Source: an uncultured Algibacter sp.
GTDB taxonomy: Bacteria; Bacteroidota; Bacteroidia; Flavobacteriales; Flavobacteriaceae
Assembly (NCBI GenBank): GCA_947499935.1
Contig: CANMQH010000010.1
Coordinates: forward strand, 1 to 64,000
Direction of reading: 5' to 3'
Length of the DNA stretch: 64,000 bases
This document shows, one piece after another, positions 35,789 to 43,941 of this stretch (positions are counted from its first letter, which is position 1; every line of letters starts with the position of its first letter). The position numbers were made by a program, and so were the translations under genes. The notes below the pieces were generated by a model that searched no databases, had not been told where the DNA came from, and worked only from the letters and a program-made list of their open reading frames with translations.

Positions 35789-36534
35789 TTGCAACAATAC
35801 AATATAATTCTAGAAAACTTAATATAGATTTCTCCAAGCCTTTAGATATTTCAATACCACTTAAAGCTTCAAAAAATAATATTAATGCATGGTATTTAGA
35901 TGCCCCAACAATAGAGCCCGTTAAAGATGGCGAATGGGTAGCGAGCGTTAAAGATGGTGCTTGCGTAAACTTTAATAATATAAATTTTAATCCGCATGGC
36001 CATGGCACGCATACCGAATGTGTAGGACATATTACAGAAAAAGTACATTCTTTAAACCAAAATTTAAAGACCTTCTTCTTTTTAGCTGAGGTTATTACAG
36101 TAGCGCCAGAAAGGCATGAAAAAGATTTAGTAATTTCTAAAAAACAATTGCAATTTGCTATAGGAAATAAAAAACGCGATGCTATTATAATACGTACCAT
36201 ACCTAATACATTAGAGAAATTATCTAAGCAATATTCGCATACCAATCCAACTTATTTATTAGAGGATGCTGCAATATATTTGAAAGAAAAGGGTGTAAAA
36301 CATTTATTAATAGACTTGCCAAGTGTAGATAAAGAAAAAGACGATTGTAAATTATTAGCTCACAATGCTTTTTGGAATACCAATGGAAAATTAAGAATGG
36401 ATGCCACAATAACAGAGTTTATTTATGTGCCAAATGCGGTAGAAGATGGTGAGTATTTTTTAAATATTCAGATAGCGCCTTTTGAGAATGACGCATCACC
36501 AAGCAAACCAATTTTATATAAAATAATGGATTAA
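35785..36534 (+). CDS. Cyclase family protein (KynB-like metal hydrolase)
   Basis: A 249-residue member of the putative cyclase/arylformamidase family. The metal-binding signature HGHGTHTE is at 71-78. DISIPLK near the N-terminus and VKHLLIDLPSVDKE are also typical. Relatives hydrolyse N-formylkynurenine or cyclic amides; the substrate cannot be set here because no kynurenine genes are nearby. The start is TTG at 35785, overlapping the hemW stop. Confidence 0.85.
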   Translation: MIATIQYNSRKLNIDFSKPLDISIPLKASKNNINAWYLDAPTIEPVKDGEWVASVKDGACVNFNNINFNPHGHGTHTECVGHITEKVHSLNQNLKTFFFLAEVITVAPERHEKDLVISKKQLQFAIGNKKRDAIIIRTIPNTLEKLSKQYSHTNPTYLLEDAAIYLKEKGVKHLLIDLPSVDKEKDDCKLLAHNAFWNTNGKLRMDATITEFIYVPNAVEDGEYFLNIQIAPFENDASPSKPILYKIMD

Positions 36535-37146
36535 ATGGAAGCATTTTTAGGAATTATAATCGGGGTGTTAACTACAACGGGTGTTGTAACATATTTTAAA
36601 TCCTTGAAGAAAAAAGAATTGATAAACGCTCAGTCCACTATTTTGTTGGATAAGATTAAAAAGGTTTGCAAATTTATAACTGTTGAAGGCGACTTTGCAG
36701 AGATTTATCATTATGAAGATGTTAAAGAGCGATTTTTAAAACTTATTTCAAGTAAAAAAAAGGCTTTGGTTATTATTAATGCTAAAGCCCATGTAGGTTA
36801 CGATTTGTCTAAAATTTCATTAAAAGCAGATAACGAAAGCAAGAAAATTTTACTCGAACATTTTCCGCAGCCCGAAGTCTTGTCTATTGAAACAAATTTG
36901 AATTATTATGATAAGTCCGATGGATTGTTTAATAAGTTCGAGGCAACCGATTTAACAGGACTTCACAACGAGGCAAAATTGCATATTCAAGAAAAAATCC
37001 CAGAAAGTGGACTCTTACAAATGGCTAAAAAAGAAGCTTTAGAAACCATTTTATTAATGGAGACCATTGCAGAAACTATTGGTTGGAAATTAGATTATTC
37101 TGCACTTGTTATAGAAAACGAAAATCAAAAGGTTCTTAAAAAATGA
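36535..37146 (+). CDS. DUF4230 domain protein with N-terminal membrane anchor
   Basis: A 203-residue protein. One helix at residues 3-20 is followed by a basic stretch, then a DUF4230-type globular region (about 37-190: KVCKFITVEGDFAEIYHYED and KALVIINAKAHVGYDLSKI). It starts immediately after the cyclase stop and overlaps the next gene by 4 nt, so it is part of the ruvC-to-GNAT transcription unit. Function unknown. Confidence 0.82.
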   Translation: MEAFLGIIIGVLTTTGVVTYFKSLKKKELINAQSTILLDKIKKVCKFITVEGDFAEIYHYEDVKERFLKLISSKKKALVIINAKAHVGYDLSKISLKADNESKKILLEHFPQPEVLSIETNLNYYDKSDGLFNKFEATDLTGLHNEAKLHIQEKIPESGLLQMAKKEALETILLMETIAETIGWKLDYSALVIENENQKVLKK

Positions 37147-37544
37147 TAGAAATTTCTACGGATAAGACTAGGTTAGATTTAGATCTAATCCATGGACTTT
37201 TAACCAATACATATTGGGCAAAAGGGAGAACTAAAGAAGCGGTAAAAAAAACGATAACGCATAGCTTATGTTTTGGAGTTTATCTAGATGGGGAGCAAAT
37301 AGGTTTTGCTAGAATAGCTACAGATTATACTGTTTTTGCATATCTTATGGATGTGTTTATAGTGCCAGAACATCAAGGAAAAGGCTACTCTAAACAACTT
37401 ATAGAAACCATTAATGCTTCTCCCGAATTAAAATCTTGTAAAGTTTGGATGTTAAAAACATTAGATGCTCATGGGCTTTATAAACAGTTTGGTTATACAG
37501 AATTAAAACATCCCGAAAAAGTAATGGAACGTATTTTAAAATGA
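37143..37544 (+). CDS. GNAT family N-acetyltransferase
   Basis: A 133-residue acetyltransferase. The acetyl-CoA-binding motif A is VFIVPEHQGKGYSKQLIE (about 76-93), with the Q-x-x-G-x-G-type core QGKGYS. Length is usual for single-domain GNATs. Substrate unknown. ATG overlaps the DUF4230 stop by 4 nt. Confidence 0.9.
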   Translation: MIEISTDKTRLDLDLIHGLLTNTYWAKGRTKEAVKKTITHSLCFGVYLDGEQIGFARIATDYTVFAYLMDVFIVPEHQGKGYSKQLIETINASPELKSCKVWMLKTLDAHGLYKQFGYTELKHPEKVMERILK

Positions 37545-37599
37545 AACGTTTTATTACGGTAAAGTGTGAAATATAGAAATAATAAATACGGTTGCAGTT

Positions 37600-37962
37600 A
37601 TGGACATAGAACAAATAAGAACGTACTGTTTAGATAAAAAAGGAACTACTGAAGATTTTCCGTTTGATGAAGATACTTTAGTATTTAAGGTCTTAGGGAA
37701 AATGTTTGTATTGGCGTCTTTAAAATGGTGGGAACGAGGTGAAGCTGCTATAAATTTAAAAGCAGATCCAGATTATTCTGAAGGTCTTAGATTAGAATAC
37801 CATAGTATTCGCCCGGGCTATCATATGAGTAAAAAACATTGGAATACACTTTATTTACACGAAGGCGAATTAAAACCAGATTTGATTAAAAAACTTATTG
37901 ATCATTCTTATGATATGGTTATAAAAGGCATGTCTAAAAAAATGCGAGATACGCTTATATAA
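37600..37962 (+). CDS. MmcQ/YjbR family protein
   Basis: A 120-residue protein of the MmcQ/YjbR family with the double-wing fold. Typical segments are TEDFPFDEDTLVFKVLGKMF, INLKADPD, and RPGYHMSKKHWNTLYL. Relatives are described as DNA-binding-like, but biochemical function is not established. It lies 55 nt after the GNAT gene in the same direction. Confidence 0.9.
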   Translation: MDIEQIRTYCLDKKGTTEDFPFDEDTLVFKVLGKMFVLASLKWWERGEAAINLKADPDYSEGLRLEYHSIRPGYHMSKKHWNTLYLHEGELKPDLIKKLIDHSYDMVIKGMSKKMRDTLI

Positions 37963-37998
37963 CCGTATGTTTGCACAACCAACAACCAACAACCAATA

Positions 37999-38577
37999 AT
38001 GAGCGTATTACAAACATTACAAGATAGGAGCAATAATACATGCGAGTTATGTACAGGGACTAAAGACTTAAAACAATACACTATCCCGCCATCATTAAAT
38101 GAAAATGTAGCTAATGATATATTGGTTTGTCATGTATGTTTAGATCAAATTGAAGAAAACGTAGATATGAATCCTAACCACTGGCGTTGTTTAAACGATA
38201 GTATGTGGAGTGAGCATATTGCTGTGCAAATCATGGCATGGCGTATGTTGCAGAGGATTCGTAATGAGGGTTGGCCAAAAGATTTATTAGACATGATGTA
38301 TTTAGATGACGATGCTTTAGCTATTGCACGTGCTACAGGAGAGCATGAAGATGATTCTAATAAAATTATTCATAGAGATGTTAATGGTGTTGTTTTAGAA
38401 TCTGGAGATGCCGTAGTGCTCATTAAAGATTTAAAAGTAAAAGGCTCTAGCTTGGTTGCCAAACAAGGCACCGCTGTTAGAAACATACGTCTAGATCATG
38501 AAAACGATAAATATATAGAAGGCAAAGTAGGAGCACAACACATCGTGATTATTACAGATTACGTTAAAAAGTTATAG
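37999..38577 (+). CDS. PhnA/YjdM domain protein
   Basis: A 192-residue protein. A zinc-ribbon-like N-terminus has CELC (15-18) and CHVC (about 44-47). The C-terminal PhnA domain (about 125-192) includes DVNGVVLESGDAVVLIKDLK, VKGSS and GKVGAQ. Despite the name, family members have no proven role in phosphonate breakdown, and no phn genes are nearby. The extra central helix-rich part (SMWSEHIAVQIMAWRML) is common in Bacteroidota versions. Confidence 0.88.
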   Translation: MSVLQTLQDRSNNTCELCTGTKDLKQYTIPPSLNENVANDILVCHVCLDQIEENVDMNPNHWRCLNDSMWSEHIAVQIMAWRMLQRIRNEGWPKDLLDMMYLDDDALAIARATGEHEDDSNKIIHRDVNGVVLESGDAVVLIKDLKVKGSSLVAKQGTAVRNIRLDHENDKYIEGKVGAQHIVIITDYVKKL

Positions 38578-38615
38578 TTGTAGTAAATTCACTATGTAAC
38601 TATTAAAATATTGCA

Positions 38616-39047
38616 TTACGCAGACATGTCTGCAATAATTTTCCAGAGCCCATTTATTTTTTTGAATATAATCATGAAGATGCCATTAGCATTACCCGTT
38701 TTACGTATTAAGTAAAATTCTCCCATAACAAAATAAGCATCTTCGCTAATTTTAGAGATATCGTTTATTTTAAAATCAAGTTTTCCTGTATGATCTTTAG
38801 TTGGGTATGCTTTTTTGTAACGTTCTAGAGTGTTTTTCCAACCGTAAGTAATACCATTGCTACCATAAAATTTTAGCGAGTCGCTTTTCCAATAGCCCAG
38901 CATGTAGTCTTCAATATTATTGTTAGACCAAGCCGTTTTTTGTTTTTCTAATACTTTATGTATGGCTTTGATATCTGCTTCTGTTTCAGTTTGAGAATAA
39001 CTGTTAAAAAAGAATACTAGGAAAATTAGTAGAAAAAATCTTTTCAT
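38616..39047 (-). CDS. Secreted SnoaL/DUF4440-like protein (NTF2 fold)
   Basis: A 143-residue protein with signal peptide (1-19, ending FNSYSQT). The mature region begins ADIKAIHKVLEKQKTAWSNN and continues with the NTF2-like pattern (YMLGYWKSDSLKFYGSNGI; then WKNTLERYKKAYP). Members of this fold bind small ligands or act as simple enzymes; none can be chosen here. Transcribed alone. Confidence 0.82.
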   Translation of the reverse strand: MKRFFLLIFLVFFFNSYSQTETEADIKAIHKVLEKQKTAWSNNNIEDYMLGYWKSDSLKFYGSNGITYGWKNTLERYKKAYPTKDHTGKLDFKINDISKISEDAYFVMGEFYLIRKTGNANGIFMIIFKKINGLWKIIADMSA

Positions 39048-39280
39048 GTATAGTCGTTTTAGTTTTGTAGCGATATGTAAACCATCGTAAAAGTAATAAA
39101 ATAGGATTTGTAAAAACGGTTACTCGTCGATAAAATTGACAGGATTTGTGCTTTCGTCTAAAGTTAAATCTGTTGGTCGATTAAATAGTAGATTAAATAT
39201 TTTGTTTTATACTTTTAACTCATAATCAATGTGTTATTCTCCCCAGAATTTACTTTTTAACAATTTAAAATTACTTAATT

Positions 39281-39559
39281 ATGGATTTAAAAATTACAAG
39301 TTACAACAACTTCTTTAAGATTAAAGGTAATCTTAACAGAAAGAACTTAAGTCTATTTCAAGACGAATTCAAAAATATTTTTGAAAGAGTAAATAATTTA
39401 ACCATTAGTGTTGAAGATGTTCAGAGTATGGATAAATATGGTGTTCTTGCTATAGGTAAACTTCATCAAGAAGCTCTAGACAAAAACAAAACCTTATCTA
39501 TAATCGGTTTTGGTTGCAAAGATTTATACGATCATTTTAAAACACAAGCTGCTGCTTAA
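39281..39559 (+). CDS. STAS-domain-like protein
   Basis: A 92-residue single-domain protein with the anti-sigma-factor-antagonist pattern: beta start MDLKITSYNNFFKIKGNLN, central NLTISVEDVQSMDKYGVLAI and helix LHQEALDKNK. The phosphorylatable serine of classical antagonists is replaced by a DKYG motif (S-M-D-K), so phosphoregulation is doubtful. No partner kinase is adjacent. Confidence 0.75.
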   Translation: MDLKITSYNNFFKIKGNLNRKNLSLFQDEFKNIFERVNNLTISVEDVQSMDKYGVLAIGKLHQEALDKNKTLSIIGFGCKDLYDHFKTQAAA

Positions 39560-39574
39560 ATTATTAGTGAAACT

Positions 39575-39610
39575 CAATTTTGAGAAGTCTGTAAGAGGTG
39601 CTCAAAATTG
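39575..39610 (+). terminator. Hairpin after the STAS gene
   Basis: CAATTTTGAG (39575-39584) pairs with CTCAAAATTG (39601-39610) around a 16-nt loop. There is no T-run after it, so it may stabilise the 3' end instead of terminating. Confidence 0.5.
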
Positions 39611-39690
39611 TAAGTTAAACGAATCCTGCTTTTTAGCGTGATTTTGTATTAATATCACTTGTCGTTTTTTGAGTACGTAGTAAATTTTAT

Positions 39691-40791
39691 TTATAATATA
39701 TTTTTTTGATGCTTGTAAAAGGCATCAGCTTGTAATTGCATGAGTTCTCTTGCCTTTGTGCGCTTGTAGGTATATAACTCATCTTCGTTTTCTAAATCGT
39801 GATAAATTTTATCATTAATAGTATGATCGGCGTTTAGCATGGCTTCCCTTTGATTTTTGTTTTGTAGTACATTTATTTTTACAGCCGTTTCTTGGTCTTC
39901 TAATTTGTAATCATAGATGCCTTTTGGTGCTAATAATTTAGCCAAAATAGGAGAGGTTTCTATAGCCAGAAATAATAAGAATATAAAAAACGAAGGTAGC
40001 CAAGGTAGTTTGCCTAAGGCATTAACACGTGCCATTAAACCATCAAAATTATTAATAATGGGTTGAGTGTTAGCAACTTGGTTTTTATAATTATCTTTTA
40101 ATTGGTTAATTTGTATTTCAATGGCTAAAATTTTAGCAGTATTGTCAATTTTTAATTGTTTCAAGTCGGCTAATAAGGTATCATGTTTTTCTCGTTTTTC
40201 TTTGTAAACAGGACCTTTGCCTAATTTGTTAGTTCCAGCGGTACCTTCTGCCTCAGCGATATATACATCATACAGATTATTTACTTGGGTTTCTTTGTTG
40301 GTGATGTCCAGTTTTAAGTTTTTAATTTGGTCTTCTAGCGTTGTAATATCTGGTGTAAATTGTTGTGCAATTTGATTCTTGTTTGTTAACGTCATTTCAT
40401 TTTTTTCTTCCAACAAGACTTGATTAATTTCTTTTTCGAAAATTTTAAGTTCTAAAGGTTTAGAAATAACAATAGCTATGATAATGGCTAAAATAATTCT
40501 GGGCGATGCTTGAATAAGCTCGTTTAGCGTGTTTCCTGTTTTTTTGATGGTGGAAACGATGTAGCGGTCTAAATTAAAAATGAGTAAACCCCAAATTAAA
40601 CCAAAGAAAATCGCCGTGTAAAGATTGTCAAAAACCGTATATAAAGCATAACTACCAGCAATAAAAGCCATAACTGCCGTAAAAAATACGGTGGCACCTA
40701 TACCTGCGTATTTGTTTTGCTCGCCTTTGGAGCATTGCTCTAAAATATCGGTATCTGCTCCAGAGCAGATTATAAAAAATTGCTTTAACAT
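39691..40791 (-). CDS. DUF4407 membrane protein
   Basis: A 366-residue protein of the DUF4407 type. Three helices lie near the N-terminus (about 30-110: YAGIGATVFFTAVMAFIAGS and RIILAIIIAIVIS). A long charged coiled-coil stretch (about 120-245) follows, then a fourth helix at about 262-282 (WLPSFFIFLLFLAIETSPIL) and a hydrophilic tail. Function unknown. The N-terminal CSGADTDILEQCSKGEQNKY is conserved in my recollection of this family. Confidence 0.85.
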   Translation of the reverse strand: MLKQFFIICSGADTDILEQCSKGEQNKYAGIGATVFFTAVMAFIAGSYALYTVFDNLYTAIFFGLIWGLLIFNLDRYIVSTIKKTGNTLNELIQASPRIILAIIIAIVISKPLELKIFEKEINQVLLEEKNEMTLTNKNQIAQQFTPDITTLEDQIKNLKLDITNKETQVNNLYDVYIAEAEGTAGTNKLGKGPVYKEKREKHDTLLADLKQLKIDNTAKILAIEIQINQLKDNYKNQVANTQPIINNFDGLMARVNALGKLPWLPSFFIFLLFLAIETSPILAKLLAPKGIYDYKLEDQETAVKINVLQNKNQREAMLNADHTINDKIYHDLENEDELYTYKRTKARELMQLQADAFYKHQKNIL

Positions 40792-40874
40792 AACGTGATT
40801 GATTTTGATTGATGAACTATTAGAACGTCAAGACAATCAATTTGTTACAAAATTTTAAGCAAAATATTGTTTAT

Positions 40875-41082
40875 AACGTGAGTTCGATATAAAACTCAAT
40901 AAACAATGGCATTTATATCTCTGACAAACCGTGATTTGTCATGTCGACAGAGCGAAGCCATGAGCGACGAGATATCTCAGAAAGATGTGATTCCTCCTCG
41001 TTCCTCGTTCGGAATGGCACATTTCTCCTATTTTTATTTTTAAATAACTGATTGTCAGATAACAATATGTCGAACTCACGTT
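40875..41082. repeat. MITE-like element with terminal inverted repeats
   Basis: AACGTGAGTTCGA (40875-40887) is repeated inverted as TCGAACTCACGTT (41070-41082), bounding 208 nt without coding capacity. The interior has a GC-richer block with GAGCGAAGCCATGAGCGAC and CTCCTCGTTCCTCG, which look mutually related to other flavobacterial intergenic repeats. The right end reaches into the stop codon of the DMT transporter gene. Confidence 0.7.
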
Positions 41083-41945
41083 TATACCTTTTTTCTAGAA
41101 CGGATACTTTCTATAACGACCGTAGCAATAATTAAAGAACCACCTATAAAGGTATTTAATGTTGGAATTTCATTTAAGAATATATAGGCAATTATAATCC
41201 CGAATATGGGCTGTACGCTACCAATAATACTAGCGGTACTTACCGAGAAGTATTTTAAACTACCAATAAAAAGAGAATGCCCAATAGCTGTTGTACCTAG
41301 CGCTAGTAAAATAACATAAGGAAATTGAGTTGTGATGTTACTCGTATCTTGAATAAACATGACGGGTATTAATAGAACGCTTAAAAAAAAGGTTTGATAC
41401 ATCATGAGCATGGTGCCATTGTATTTTGATGTTTGTTTTTTGAGTATTAAATTTCTAAGTGCATAAAAAACAGCTGAAAATACGCCACATAAAATACCTT
41501 TAACATACGAACTCTCAAAATTAAAATCTGGAGCCAGTATATATATGCCCAATAAGACCATAATACCTAAAACAATGTGTATAGGATTGAGTTTTGATTT
41601 TGTGAACAAAGGCTCTAATATAGCTGTAATAACAGGAAATGTAAACAGCGATAACATGCCTAAAGCAACGTTAGAAAGTTTTAGAGCATAGAAGTAGGTG
41701 ATCCAATGGATGCCTAAAAAAAGGGCGCTTACAAATACATTTTTTAAATCTTGTTTTGATTGTATTTTAATATTAAATTTTTTGTATTTACAAAATATAA
41801 ATAGAAAGATAGCACCCAAAGCTGATCGCCACCAAATAATAACCGGTGTTGGCATATCAATAAATCGTCCTAAAGCACCCGATGTACTAATTAAAAGAGC
41901 GGCTAATGTTAATAGGAATAAATGGTTGGTGTGTTTATTCGGCAT
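41082..41945 (-). CDS. EamA/DMT superfamily transporter
   Basis: A 287-residue inner-membrane protein with ten helices from two EamA repeats (about 5-135 and 148-283). Typical sequences are TPVIIWWRSALGAIFLF, LSNVALGMLSLFTFPVITAI and SVQPIFGIIIAYIFLNE. Substrate unknown; members export amino acids or metabolites. The TAA stop coincides with the end of the repeat element downstream. Confidence 0.92.
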   Translation of the reverse strand: MPNKHTNHLFLLTLAALLISTSGALGRFIDMPTPVIIWWRSALGAIFLFIFCKYKKFNIKIQSKQDLKNVFVSALFLGIHWITYFYALKLSNVALGMLSLFTFPVITAILEPLFTKSKLNPIHIVLGIMVLLGIYILAPDFNFESSYVKGILCGVFSAVFYALRNLILKKQTSKYNGTMLMMYQTFFLSVLLIPVMFIQDTSNITTQFPYVILLALGTTAIGHSLFIGSLKYFSVSTASIIGSVQPIFGIIIAYIFLNEIPTLNTFIGGSLIIATVVIESIRSRKKV

Positions 41946-41959
41946 ATTAATGCTAGTTG

Positions 41960-42053
41960 TGTTAGCGATTGAAGTGGAAAGCCCACAGTGAGGTACGAAC
42001 GAGGATTTGTAATGTAAAGCGCGACCCCGCCATTAAAGCGGGGTAACACCCAA
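41960..42053 (-). repeat. Dispersed intergenic repeat, copy 2
   Basis: Read on the minus strand this is a diverged copy of 19215-19304: TTTGGGTGTTACC, then TTACAAATCCTCG, then CTGTGGGCTTTCCACT and CGCTAACA. It contains a short internal hairpin (CCCCGC/GCGGGG). It lies 1 nt downstream of the M20 dipeptidase stop. Confidence 0.8.
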
Positions 42054-42054
42054 A

Positions 42055-43443
42055 TTATTTTGAAAGTTCTGTAAAATATTTATAAAATAGAGGAATGGTT
42101 TCTATGCCTTTTAGGTAATTCCAAACTCCAAAATGTTCGTTTGGAGAGTGTATGGCATCACTATCTAGACCAAAACCCATTAAAATAGTTTTGCTTTTTA
42201 ATTCTTGCTCAAAAAGAGCGACTATAGGAATACTACCACCACTGCGTTGCGGAATTGGTGTTTTACCAAAGGTGTCTTGATAGGCTTTACTTGCGGCTTT
42301 ATACCCTATACTGTTTATGGGCGTAACATAACCTTGGCCTCCATGATGTGGTGTAACCTTTATTTTGATGCCTTTTGGAGCGATATTTTCAAAATGTGTT
42401 TTAAAAAGTTGCGTGATGTTTTTCCAGTCTTGATTTGGTACTAAACGCATAGAAATTTTAGCATAAGCTTTGCTGGCAATAACCGTTTTTGCGCCTTCAC
42501 CAGTATAGCCACCCCAAATACCATTAACATCTAGAGTTGGTCTTATGGCGTTTCTTTCGTTAGTTGTATAGCCAGTTTCTCCGTATACAGCATCAATATC
42601 TAAAGCTTTTTTATAATTGTCTAAATTAAATGGTGCTTTTGCCATTTCTGCACGTTCTTCTTTGGAAAGTTCTTCAACGTTATCGTAAAATCCAGGAATG
42701 GTTATATGGTTGTTTTCATCGTGTAGTGATGCAATCATTTTTGTTAGAATATTGATTGGGTTGGCCACTGCACCGCCATAAAGCCCAGAATGTAAATCTC
42801 GGTTTGGTCCTGTAATTTCTACTTCAACATAGCTTAGCCCTCTAAGTCCTGTGGTTATTGATGGTACATCGTTAGCAATCATGCCTGTGTCTGAAATTAG
42901 AATAACATCGTTTTGTAATTTCTCTTGGTTATTTTTTACAAAGGTGGCTAGGTTAGCACTCCCTACTTCTTCTTCACCTTCTATCATGAATTTTACATTA
43001 CATGGCAGTTGGTTTGTAGAAGTCATAAACTCCATGGCTTTAACATGCATGTACATTTGTCCTTTGTCATCGCAAGCGCCACGTGCAAAAATGGCACCTT
43101 CGGGGTGTTTTTCTGTTGTTTTAATTACAGGCTCGTATGGTGGCGAGTCCCAAAGTTCTATAGGGTCTGCTGGTTGTACATCGTAATGCCCGTAAACCAG
43201 AACTGTGGGGAGGTTTTTGTTAATTATTTTTTCGGCATAAACAATAGGGTAACCCTCTGTTTTGCATATTTCTACCGTAGAACAACCCGCAGTTTCTAAA
43301 CTTGTTTTAATGATTTCGGCCGTTTTTAAAACATCGTTTTTATAAGCCGGATCTGCGCTTACAGACGGGATTTTAAGGAGTTCGATAAGTTCGTTTAAAA
43401 ATCGATTTTTATGTTCTGAAATGTAATTTTGAATATTTTTCAT
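42055..43443 (-). CDS. M20 family dipeptidase
   Basis: A 462-residue M20/M25/M40 peptidase. Zinc-site motifs are VLVYGHYDVQPADP (His and Asp), the catalytic and bridging acids in MIEGEEEVGS, and an aspartate in ISDTGM. A lid/dimerisation domain (about 195-350) and the C-terminal SGGSIPIV with a histidine in DAIHSPNE follow. No signal peptide, so cytoplasmic. It is the CNDP-dipeptidase-like subgroup. It ends next to a dispersed repeat. Confidence 0.93.
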   Translation of the reverse strand: MKNIQNYISEHKNRFLNELIELLKIPSVSADPAYKNDVLKTAEIIKTSLETAGCSTVEICKTEGYPIVYAEKIINKNLPTVLVYGHYDVQPADPIELWDSPPYEPVIKTTEKHPEGAIFARGACDDKGQMYMHVKAMEFMTSTNQLPCNVKFMIEGEEEVGSANLATFVKNNQEKLQNDVILISDTGMIANDVPSITTGLRGLSYVEVEITGPNRDLHSGLYGGAVANPINILTKMIASLHDENNHITIPGFYDNVEELSKEERAEMAKAPFNLDNYKKALDIDAVYGETGYTTNERNAIRPTLDVNGIWGGYTGEGAKTVIASKAYAKISMRLVPNQDWKNITQLFKTHFENIAPKGIKIKVTPHHGGQGYVTPINSIGYKAASKAYQDTFGKTPIPQRSGGSIPIVALFEQELKSKTILMGFGLDSDAIHSPNEHFGVWNYLKGIETIPLFYKYFTELSK

Positions 43444-43503
43444 GAAGTAATTTGCGCTTTTACTTCAAAAGTATAAAAAAGAATGTTTTTTGAGACTATA
43501 AAG

Positions 43504-43533
43504 TTTGCAATTTAAAAATGTTGTTTATATTTG
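43504..43533 (+). promoter_or_regulatory. Promoter of tRNA-Leu
   Basis: TTTG (43504-43507), an 18-nt spacer and TATATTTG (43526-43533), 24 nt upstream of the mature tRNA. Confidence 0.8.
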
Positions 43534-43557
43534 CATCCCGATTGTTATCGGTACTAA

Positions 43558-43639
43558 GCGGGCGTGGTGGAATTGGTAGACACGCTAGACTTAGGATCTA
43601 GTGCCTCACGGTGTGGGAGTTCGAGTCTCCCCGCCCGCA
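43558..43639 (+). tRNA. tRNA-Leu (anticodon TAG)
   Basis: An 82-nt class II tRNA. Acceptor stem GCGGGCG (43558-43564) pairs with CGCCCGC (43632-43638), discriminator A43639. The anticodon stem CTAGA/TCTAG encloses CTTAGGA with anticodon TAG at 43592-43594. The T-arm has GTTCGAGTC. CCA is not encoded. Confidence 0.97.
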
Positions 43640-43646
43640 CGAAATT

Positions 43647-43684
43647 AAAACCTCAACTCTTTTTAAGACGTTGAGGTTTTTTTG
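43647..43684 (+). terminator. Terminator of tRNA-Leu
   Basis: AAAACCTCAA (43647-43656) pairs with TTGAGGTTTT (43671-43680), followed by more Ts. The remainder of the gene-free stretch to 43888 shows no coding sequence or repeat that I can identify. Confidence 0.88.
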
Positions 43685-43888
43685 TTTCTAGTCAGTAATT
43701 AATGATTAAGACTTACTTTTTGGTCCTAATACTTCCGTAAAATATACTCTATAATTAAAAGAGGGATAAACTATAAACCAGTGTAGGTTTTAATTTAAAT
43801 AGTTTTCAAAGTGTCAGTTCCATTCTTTTAAGTAAAAAAAGAATGGTATCGAGAAGCTATTACCTCAATTCTAACAGCGAAGTAATCT

Positions 43889-43935
43889 TAAAAAAAAGCC
43901 CTAAGCTTATAAAAAAACTTAGGGCTTTTTTTAAC
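43889..43935 (-). terminator. Bidirectional terminator after the LRR pseudogene
   Basis: AAAAAGCCCTAAG pairs with CTTAGGGCTTTTT around a 12-nt loop, flanked by A-runs on the left and T-runs on the right, so it can act on both strands. It lies 7 nt beyond the pseudogene stop. Confidence 0.85.
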
Positions 43936-43941
43936 ATAAAG

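Noticed and set aside
42851-43186. Plus-strand frames over the M20 dipeptidase.
   Set aside because: Shadows of the zinc peptidase gene, whose motifs are on the minus strand.
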